Origin: Lampris incognitus
Lineage: Eukaryota > Chordata > Actinopteri > Lampriformes > Lampridae
DNA: 64,000 bases
NCBI RefSeq assembly: GCF_029633865.1
Contig: NC_079216.1
Span: 18,327,505-18,391,504 of the forward strand
Direction: 5' to 3'
In this document: piece after piece, positions 56,120 to 64,000 of the stretch
How the letters are laid out: each line of letters starts with the position of its first letter
Position numbering within the stretch: position 1 is the first letter of the stretch
Program-made: the position numbers and the translations under genes
The notes under the pieces: model-generated
Told to the model about the DNA's origin: nothing
The model's database searches: none
The model's input: the letters and a program-made list of their open reading frames with translations, nothing else

Positions 56120-56445
56120 TAGTTTCACTGGTTTAAGTGGTTCTCCTTGCCATTCTTGTTGTACTGCTCATACTGAATATTCACATGGTACTGTCTATAC
56201 TGGTTTTGATGGGCCTATTGTTTTGTTTGGTCATACTGGTTATACTCATTGTATTGTTCACACTGGTCATATTGGTCATACTGGTTAAACAGGACCTACA
56301 CTAGTCATATTTGTCACATTGGTCCTACCCGTCGTAACAGTTATTGTGGTTATGGTTGTCATACTGTTTCCGTTACTTATACTGGTCATTGGGATTATCT
56401 TGGTTTCAGTGATCCTACTGATCTTACTGGCTCATTCATTCTCTA
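56120..56445. repeat. Degenerate minisatellite, TCATACTGG unit
   Basis: About 30 imperfect copies of a 9-base theme (TCATACTGG, TTATACTGG, TCACACTGG, CTTACTGG). It starts just past the LINE 3' end. Confidence 0.6.
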
Positions 56446-56812
56446 ATTATTTCTGGTATGGCAGAAATGTTGGGCGCTGGTTGAGAACATGTCTGATGGG
56501 AATGTTTTGGAGTGCACGGTCACCGGCAGTCTGAGCAATGTCACGAGCAGGCTTTTTCTTAAGCTTTCTGTCCTGGAGTCTTTGTTGTGTCTAAACAGGG
56601 AGGAGACTGATGGAGTCTTGGTTTAGCCGTTTACACAACAGCAGGAGATCTGGAACGTCAAGAGTTAAACCTGAAATCTGGTCTGACAGTCACTACGGTG
56701 ACAGGAAGCAGTTTGTGTGTCTCCAGCAGCTTGGCGTCCTCAGTTCTAATTAAAAGCTGTTGAATAATGAAGGTGGCGAGCTACTGCTGACAGAGAGCCT
56801 CTGTTCTTCTGC

Positions 56813-56813
<1 letters not shown>

Positions 56814-56848
<35 letters not shown>
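56814..56848. repeat. (CA)n microsatellite
   Basis: About 17 CA units. CT-rich (56985-57020) and GT (57110-57131) tracts follow. Confidence 0.9.
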
Positions 56849-56853
<5 letters not shown>

Positions 56854-56988
56854 AGCTCCTGCCTGCATACATGAATTTAGATGTTTGTTTTGAGTGTTTT
56901 GAGAATTATTCATATGGAAGAAGAATTTCTCTACAGATTAAAAAGAAATAATGATGAATAATCTCTTGCTGTCTCTCGAGTGCTCTCC

Positions 56989-57019
<31 letters not shown>

Positions 57020-57519
57020 ATTTTCTGCTTTACTGTACCCTTTCATGCCAGAACCATGTTTATTACAGTACATAATTAGGCTATTTTTTCTCTTGTGTGT
57101 GTCTCTGTCTTTGGGTGTGTGTGTGTGTGTGAGGTGATGTGGAAATGCATTGTGGGTCTGTTGGATCCGGCACTGTCAATATGACATCACAGTACAAGAA
57201 GTGTGATATTAAAGCACCAGGGATTGCGGTTCATATGAACTCACAGATCAGCAAAATTAAAAAAAAAAACTTCTGGAAATTCTTAAAATAAACATCTTTG
57301 TCCCTTTAAATCTGTCCCTTTAATGCCATTCTTATGTCAAAGTGAGTTTAAATGCATGTTCTGTGTATTAGGCATGAGGGACTGAGGCCAATGCTAGAAT
57401 AAACTAACAAGCCTTTCTGAATTACAAGTGACCAGCGCCAACCACACTTAGTGATGGAGGAGTTACAGGGAGAGAGATAAAGGCCTAATGATCAGACATG
57501 ATAGAAAAGAGACAGTGCG

Positions 57520-57945
57520 GGGCATCCGGGTAGCATAGCGGTCTATTCCATTGCCAACCAACAAGGGGCTCGCCAGTTTGAATCCTTGTGTTACCTCCGG
57601 CTTGGTCGGACGTCCCTACAGTCACAATTGGCCATGTCTGCGGGTGGGAAGCCGGATGTGGGTGTGTGTACTGGTCACTGCACTAGCGCCTCCTGTGGTC
57701 GGTCAGGGTGCCTGTTTGGGGGGGGGACTGGGGGGGAATAGCGTGATTGTTGCGCCCATGATGTCCCCCTGGTGAAACGCCTCACTGTCAGGTGAAAAGA
57801 AACGGCTGGCGACTCCACATGTATCGGAGGAGGCATGTGGTAGTCTGCAGCCCTCCCCGGATCGGCAGAGAGGGTGGAGCAGTGACTGGGATGGCTCGGA
57901 AGAGTGGGGTAATTGGTTGGATACACTTGGAGAGAGAAAAAAAAT
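57520..57945 (+). mobile_element. SINE family B, full length
   Basis: Head GGCATCCGGGTAGCATAGCG, B-box-like AGTTTGAATCC, body, and GGGGTAATTGGTTGGATACA end. Confidence 0.86.
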
Positions 57946-57995
57946 CAAAAAGAAAAGACACGGCGCGACAGAGAGAATAATCATGGATGGTAGAG

Positions 57996-57999
<4 letters not shown>

Positions 58000-58067
<68 letters not shown>
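58000..58067. repeat. (AG)n microsatellite
   Basis: About 34 uninterrupted GA units. Confidence 0.95.
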
Positions 58068-58070
<3 letters not shown>

Positions 58071-58384
58071 CAGATATGCTGTATTTCCTTGAGTTTCCAA
58101 AGAGGTTGTTTTGCATGGACTTTATTTTCATAATCATCAAAGCATTTCTGTCCTCATGGCGACTTGCTGGTCACCTGGACTCCCTCATTGAAAAGTGTGT
58201 GGGTTTGTGGTGTGTGTGTGTGTGTGCGTGCCTGCGTATGAGTGAGTGTGCGTATGTTTTAACCCGTGTTCCCTCTAGAGAAGGTTAATCCGCCCACCAC
58301 CACCCACACACACACACGTCACACTTTGTCCAGTCTGACCAGAATCTAACTGACCACTTTCTCTTTCTGTCCCTCTCTGTCCAC

Positions 58385-58530
58385 CTATCTATATCTATAT
58401 CTATAGCTACATCTATATCTACATCTGTATCTACATCTATAGCTATATCTATATCCATATCTACATCTATATCTACATCTATATCCATATCTATATCTAT
58501 AGCTACAGCTATATCTATATCTACATCTAT
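58385..58530. repeat. Hexanucleotide array (TATATC/TACATC)
   Basis: About 24 six-base units alternating TATATC, TACATC, TATAGC and CATATC. It directly abuts the SINE at 58531. In the minus sense it reads as an Ile-Asp/Val-Asp repeat, but this is not a gene. Confidence 0.9.
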
Positions 58531-58893
58531 AGGGTGGCACAGTGGCCTAGTGGTTAGTGCTGTCACCTCACAGCAAGAAGGTCCCCGGTTCGAACCCCGG
58601 GGTTGTCCAACCTTGGGGTCATCCCAGGTCGTCCTCTGTGTGGAGTTTGCATGTTCTCCCCATGTCTGCGGTGGGTTTTCTCCGGGTGCTCCGGTTTCCC
58701 CCACCATCAAAAGACATGCATGTTAGGGTTTATACTCCTGTCTGTGCCCCCTGACCGAGGCATGGCAAGATGAACTGGAGTTGGTCCCCGGGCACTGCAC
58801 GGCGGCGCCCACTGCTCCTAGCTACACAGCTAGGATGTGTTACATGCTGAGAGTAATTTCCCTATGGGGATCATTAAAATACATCAAAATCAA
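58531..58893 (+). mobile_element. SINE family A, long form
   Basis: Head GGTGGCACAGTGGCCTAGTG, perfect B box GGTTCGAACCCCGGG (58587-58601), core, CTGGAGTTGGTCCCCGGGCA and a CTATGGGGATCATTAAAATA tail. It is the best-preserved family A copy in the window and ends about 50 bases before a gramd2a exon. Confidence 0.88.
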
Positions 58894-58940
58894 AACCCTC
58901 TGTTTGGCTGTATCTGTCTGTCTGTGTCTCTGTGCTCCAG

Positions 58941-58998
58941 GTTGCAGCTCATTGATGACCTTTCCTATGAAGACGTAAAGAAGTGTTACCGAGGGTCG
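58941..58998 (+). CDS. gramd2a: gramd2a coding exon 2
   Basis: The acceptor is CTGTGCTCCAG and the donor TCG|GTAAGT. With the carried AG it encodes RLQLIDDLSYEDVKKCYRGS, bridging phase 2 to phase 0. It precedes the GRAM domain. Confidence 0.82.
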
Positions 58999-59485
58999 GT
59001 AAGTAACAGAGTAACACACATTAGTTACCTACTGTGTACACCCAGCATCACAAGTGCAGACCCAGCTCAGTGTCTCCACTGTTTAATGTCTTAACAATAG
59101 AAATGTCATTAGTATTGATACCATACCACCACCACCGCCACCCCCCCGCCCCCAAGCTGTCAAACAAAGTTCTGTTGGACCAGTAGAGAACATTCAGAGG
59201 TTTCCAGAGCCTGGTGCAGAGGCACGAGACAAGCAAGGGAATCTGGAGCTGTTTTTTACCCCTCGGTGTTTAATAAACACTGTCACTTTTTCGAGCAAAG
59301 CTGGTAAAGCAGAGCGATGGTGTTTAAATAACAGCGAGGAGCCCGAGTATCAACTTTTCATGGTCCGGATCAGGAAGTGGGACTACATATCCGAAACCAA
59401 AGCCAAGTTGTGACTACACTCAAAAAACAGGATGCCCGTTGTGCTAGTCTCAGGTGTGGTAGTACTAGAGGAGGTGAACGTGGAT

Positions 59486-59502
59486 GAGTAGTAGTAGTAG
59501 AA

Positions 59503-59542
<40 letters not shown>
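59486..59542. repeat. (TAG)n microsatellite
   Basis: About 19 units of GTA/TAG with AGAAG interruptions. Confidence 0.9.
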
Positions 59543-60330
59543 AAGACATCGTAGCAGTAGTGGTCGTGGTCCTGTTGGGTTAATTGCCATGGCTGTAATT
59601 ACATTACGTCTGATTGGCTGACAATAGAATTGATGCCAGTGTTAGCTTCTGATTGGTGGATCTGACCTGCTGGCCAATTCTGAGAGCGCTCATGCCCAAA
59701 ATGGTCCTGATGTGACTGGGACAAGCTGTGGTAGCGCAGCTGCTAGGAACCATGGAAGTAACGATGAAAACAGGTTACCTCGATTCATAAACAGTATATT
59801 AGCTTCCATGTGTTTTGTGTTTTGTTTGGAACATCAGATGTTTTGTGTTTTTTGTGTCTTTGATGTTCCAGACAGGAAGGGGAAGGGAGGGGAAGGTGTT
59901 TGAGTCAGGACCCAGCAGGAGACAGGAGGAGACTGTCTGGCTCTCAGAGAACACACAGAGAGTCAGGTGTGTTTTCTGGGGCGCAGGGGCCTGGATGGTT
60001 GTCATCAGCGTACGTGTCTTTGGGAAGGATGGGGGCGGGGGGGGGTCTCATGTTTTGGTTCCATCCTCTTACTCAGCCAGATCAGATGAATAGCTAGACA
60101 ACTAGAGCTGTTTGAGGACATGCCCCCCCACCCCCACCCAGAAAAAAATGGATCTGAATTTCTATAACACAGTCTTCTTTTAAGACACGAGTCATACATT
60201 CTTACCGTACAATAAGTTTAACAAGTCTGTAAACCTTCAGGATTACAAGGATCTCATGCTTCAGCTGTGTCTACACCTAAACTGCTCGTAGGTAGCACAC
60301 AGTATAACAACCTGCAAACAACCTCATATA

Positions 60331-61961
60331 CAGTGCATCCGGAAAGTATTCACACCCCTTCACTTTCCCCACATTTTGTTATTTTACAGCCTTATTCCAA
60401 AATGGATTAAATTCCTTTTTTTTCTCATCAATCTACATACAATACCCCATGATGACAAAGTGAAAAAGGTTTTGTAGAGATTTTTCAAAATTTATTAAAA
60501 ATAAAAAACTGAAATATTGCATGTACATAAGTATTCACACCCTTTACTCAGTACTTGGTTGAGGCACCCTTGGCAGTGATTACAGCCTCAAGTTTTCTTG
60601 GGTATGAAGCTACAAGCTTGGCATACCTATATTTGGGGTATTTCTCCCACTTTTCTCTGCAGATCCTCTCGAGCTCTGTAAGGTTAGATGGGGAACGTCG
60701 CTGCACAGCTATTTTCAGGTCTTTCCAGAGATGTTCAATGGGGTTCAAGTCTGGGCTCTGGCTGGGCCACTCAAGGACATTCACAGACTTGTCCCGAAGC
60801 CACTCCTTCGTTATCTTGGCTGTGTGCTTAGGGTCATTGTCGTGTTGAAAGGTAAACCTTCGCCCCAGTCTGAGGTCCTGAGCGCTCTGGAGCAGGTTTT
60901 CATCAAAGATCTCTCTGTACTTTGCTCCATTCATCTTTCCCTCGATCCTGACTAGTCTCCCAGTTCCTGCCGCTGAAAAACATCCCCACAGCATGATGCT
61001 GCCACCACCATGCTTCACTGTAGGGATGGTATTAGCAAGGTGATGAGAGGTGCCTGGTTTCCTCCAGACGTGATGTTTGGCATTCAAGCCAAAGAGTTCA
61101 ATCTAGGTTTCATCAGACCAGAGAATCTTGTTTCTCATGGTCTGAGAATCCTTTAGGTGCTTTCTGGCAAACTCCAAGCGGGCTGTCATGTGTCTTTTAC
61201 TGAGCAGAGGCTTCCGTCCGGCCACTCTACCATAAAGGCCTGATTGGTGGAGTGCTGCAGAGATGGTTGTCCTTCTGGAAGGTTCTCCCATCTCCACAGC
61301 GGAATGCTGGAGCTCTGTCAGAGTGACCATCGGGTTCTTGGTCACCTCCCTGACCAAGGCCCTTCTCCCCCGATTGCTCAGTTTGGCTGGGCGGCCAGCT
61401 CTAGGAAGAGTCCTGGTGGATCCAAACTTCTTCCATCTATGAATGATGGAGACCACCGTGCTCTTCGGGACCTTCAAAGCTGTAGACATTTTTTGTACCC
61501 TTCCCCAGATCTGTGCCTTGATACAATCCTGTCTCGGAGGTCCACAGACAATTCCTTTGACTTCATGGCTTGGTTTCTGCTCTGACATGCACTGTCAACA
61601 GTGGGAACTTATATAGATAGGTGTGTGTCTTTCCAAATCATGTCCAACCATTGAATTTACTACGGGTGGACTCCAATCAAACAAAAACATCTCAAGGATG
61701 ATCAGTGGAAACAGGATGAACCTGAGCTCAATTTTGAGTGTCATAGCAAAGGGTGTGAATACTTACGTACATGCAATATTTCAGTTTTTTATTTTTAATA
61801 AATTTGCAAAAATTTCTACAAAACCTTTCTCGCTTTGTCATCATGGGGTATTGTTTGTAGATTGATCAGGGGAAAAATAATTTAATCCATTTTGGAATAA
61901 GGCTGTAACATAACAAAATGTGGGGAAAGTGAAGGGGTGTGAATACTTTCCGGATGCACTG
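60331..61961 (-). mobile_element. Tc1-like transposon, complete, TA target
   Basis: The ends CAGTGCATCCGGAAAGTATT are inverted at both sides, flanked by TA (60329-60330 and 61962-61963). The inverted repeats are about 215 bp each. Each carries an outer and an inner copy of AAGTATTCACACCC (for example 60345 and 60529), the IR/DR layout known from Sleeping Beauty-type elements. It is 1631 bp with a transposase on the minus strand broken by one stop. Confidence 0.95.
60548..61588 (-). pseudogene. Tc1-like transposase, one in-frame stop
   Basis: The minus strand opens MSEQKPSHEVKGIVCG at 61588. A paired-like DNA-binding region follows with PKSTVVSIIHRWKKFGSTRT and the GRPAKLS hook (about 61395). 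ILWSDET holds the first catalytic Asp (about 61110), [11 protein letters not shown] the second (about 60790) and [10 protein letters not shown] the Glu, with 34 residues between the last two (DD34E). A TAG at 61103-61105, right after SDET, interrupts the frame. The downstream part (IELFGLN to GASTKY, ending 60548) remains in the same frame. The N-terminal region before PKSTV differs from the usual helix-turn-helix start and may itself be altered. Confidence 0.93.
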
Positions 61962-62000
61962 TAGGTCCTTCTGCCCCCCCCCTCTCTCTTCTTTCCACAG

Positions 62001-62073
62001 ACCGTCAGCAAGTACAATTGTCAGTACCACAAGCTGTTCCAGACCGTCCCCAAAGAAGAGATCCTGATGAAGG
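62001..62073 (+). CDS. gramd2a: gramd2a coding exon 3
   Basis: The acceptor is TCTTCTTTCCACAG and the donor AAG-G|GTGAGC. It encodes TVSKYNCQYHKLFQTVPKEE ILMK, entering in phase 0 and leaving in phase 1. The KYN-QYHKLF-VP-EE pattern is the start of the GRAM domain in the GRAMD2 family. Confidence 0.92.
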
Positions 62074-62627
62074 GTGAGCCATTTTACCAGCTGTTCCTGT
62101 TGTCACTGTTCACACCGAACTGTCAGACCTGCAGGGCTGCACACTACCAACCACTAATCGACCACACTGTGTGTTTTACATAGTGACAGTCTCGGGTTTC
62201 ATGCCTGCTATGTCCTTCAGGGTGTTTTGGCTGCTCGGTAGACAAGCTCCTCTGACGTTTTTTTTTTTAAGGGAAATGGGCAGTCCACACAGTTTTTATT
62301 AATTGAGATAGTTGGAAAGTTGCGATGGAGACAGAGGGTACACTGGGATTTGCTCCTCGGTTAATGAGGGACACACTTGACTCCAGAGGGGGTGGACCTA
62401 ATTGTCGGACTATCTCTGAGGACTGGGTTGAATCTTTAAAGTTGTAGAAAAGGTTTGTAACTCCTGTGGCTCCTGTAGCTCCACAGCTGGGGCCCCTTAT
62501 AAGCTGTACAGGCAGTTGCCTAGAGCCTCATGCATCCTCTACTTTACTTATAACCATGAAGAAACAAATAAACGAAATATTAATGTTCTTATTCAGTAAA
62601 TTAGTACTTCATTTTACCCAGGCGTAG

Positions 62628-62835
62628 GGGGTGTCTGGGTAGTTTAGCAGTCTATTCCATTGCCTACCGACACAGGGGTCGTCGGATCGAATCCCAGTGT
62701 TACCTCTGGCTTTGTCGGGCATCTCTACAGACACAATTGGCTGTCTCTGCGGGTAGGAAGCCGGATGTGGGTGTCTGTCCTTGTTCGCTGCACTAGCGCC
62801 TCCTCTGGTCAGTCGGGGTGCCTGTTCAGAGGCAC
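62628..62835 (+). mobile_element. SINE family B, 5' half
   Basis: Head GGTGTCTGGGTAGTTTAGCA, B-box-like GATCGAATCCC and body to GCCTGTTCAGAGGCAC, then truncated. Confidence 0.78.
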
Positions 62836-63505
62836 TGATTTCCTAGACTAAAGAAATAGCCAGGAGGTGGGCTAACTTACCGAGGCAACAGGCTAGCAGT
62901 TAGCAGGTCCCTCCGACAAAGCCTCGGCCATATGGGTCTTAGCTCCCATAAGCGGCGACTCCGTCTTGGTAGGTCAGTTCATTAGAGGTTGATGGTCTTG
63001 AGCTGGAAAGGTGTAAACCTGTAGTGTCCTGAACAGCGTGTTCAAAATGGCGTATCCTGAGGTGTTTATGCAAACTGCTGCCATTAACTAACTTCAGGGG
63101 ATGCACCCGCACAGTGACATCCTCTTATAAACACTGCTTAACCACACTTCCAATCATTTCTCAATGAAAACCAGTCAAAGTATGTAAGAAAAGGAAGAAG
63201 GAAAAAGGCAAATATAACCCCCATCACTTCTAACAGCTCTCCAGTCTGCATGGGATAAAACGTCATAAAAGCATTCTTCATTAGGTTTTGTTGAGCGGGA
63301 TCACTGGTTTAGATGTAATGGACTGCACTCTGCAATGCTGGATTATAGAGAGCCCAACAGTAGTCTGGACACTTGTTTGTAGACGGTACATATGTCTGCC
63401 GCTGACTTTACATGCTAGCTAGCAGCTCTGATATGGTTCTGATTGACTGCCATTGTAGAAGAGTGTCTCCTGCTCTGTCTGGTGACTGTCTGTCTTCCTC
63501 CTCAG

Positions 63506-63609
63506 TGTATTCCTGTGCTCTGCTGAGGGACATTCTACTGCAGGGCCGACTCTACATCTCCAGGAACTGGCTTTGTTTCTATGCAAATCTCTTTGGCAAA
63601 GACATCAAG
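63506..63609 (+). CDS. gramd2a: gramd2a coding exon 4, GRAM domain core (partial gene)
   Basis: The acceptor is TTCCTCCTCAG and the donor AAG|GTAGGA. It encodes VYSCALLRDILLQGRLYIS then RNWLCFYANLFGKDIK, the best-conserved part of the GRAM domain, a membrane-lipid binding fold. GRAMD2A is an ER protein marking ER-plasma membrane contacts. The C-terminal half with the membrane anchor lies right of the window. GRAMD2B is the alternative assignment; Leu-Leu-Gln-Gly-Arg and the linkage to znf609 favour GRAMD2A. Confidence 0.9.
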
Positions 63610-64000
63610 GTAGGACCTCTGACAACTCGAACCATTTGGCCCTTTCCTCCTCCGCTCTTCCCCCCGTTGGGTTCATTATGAGAGGCGGGCCTCACGTCAC
63701 TTAGTTGCGTTTAGTTTAACGTATTTCCACTGACGCAGAACTACCGAACAACAAGAAACAGAAATCTATTCTGGTCTGTGGAGGTCACACCAAAAATACC
63801 AAACACCCCTTCGCCCATTCTGGACCGGGACTGTCCCCATATCTTTGTATCTATCTAATAAATGTCCTATCTCAACATCTGTCCGTTTCTGCTTTTTTTT
63901 GTGATCAATGATTTTTATTTTTAAAAAACAGGACACAACAAACACACAAACAACAACAACAGGGTAACACACTAGCAACAGTGTTTAAGGACCAAAATAA

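Noticed and set aside
58285..58710. Minus-strand ORF with Ile-Asp/Val-Asp repeats
   Set aside because: It is the translation of a hexanucleotide microsatellite plus SINE sequence.
63766..63978. Minus-strand 70-codon ORF at the right edge
   Set aside because: No recognised domain and composition typical of AT-rich intron; likely chance.

Overview
This is a piece of a teleost fish nuclear genome. Split genes with GT/AG introns, long CA/GA microsatellites, tRNA-derived SINEs and BEL/Pao, Copia, hAT and Tc1 elements side by side all point to a ray-finned fish, probably a percomorph. The species cannot be read from the sequence. No rRNA, functional tRNA, CRISPR array or bacterial gene was seen.

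Twin host genes frame the window, both on the + strand. The left gene is the 3' two thirds of znf609 (zinc finger protein 609): six coding exons at 12658-12883, 30402-30489, 32557-34690, 34798-35188, 35994-36347 and 37456-37529. Splice phases agree across every junction and the last exon ends in the family's conserved C-terminus. The window opens inside an upstream znf609 intron. The right gene is the 5' part of a GRAM-domain gene, best matched to gramd2a: a GC-rich non-coding first exon ending at 45581, then coding exons at 49558-49661, 58941-58998, 62001-62073 and 63506-63609. It runs off the right edge inside the GRAM domain.

Almost everything else is transposon. 1-12.6 kb (znf609 intron): a hAT element with perfect 8-bp target duplication, an unclassified retroposon-like repeat, and a decayed BEL/Pao element with a second, inverted copy of that repeat inserted in its pol region. 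12.9-30.4 kb (intron): a SINE split by a ZBED1-type hAT, a Copia element with two 197-bp LTRs and an initiator-Met PBS, a THAP-domain fragment, LINE remnants, and a SINE insertion with a 5' inversion and 12-bp target duplication. 30.5-32.5 kb (intron): a hAT MITE and a hAT-transposase relic. 37.5-45 kb (znf609 3' side and intergenic): SINEs, a LINE relic, an unrecognised minus-strand ORF, and a 799-bp non-autonomous hAT. 45.6-63.5 kb (gramd2a introns): SINEs, microsatellites, a 3-kb LINE and a nearly whole Tc1 element.

No new defence or metabolic system is apparent. The most unusual items are the unrecognised minus-strand ORF near 42.2-42.66 kb, the two-cassette repeat with a (TTCCTGA)n end, the 5'-inverted SINE, and several elements dated relative to each other by nesting.
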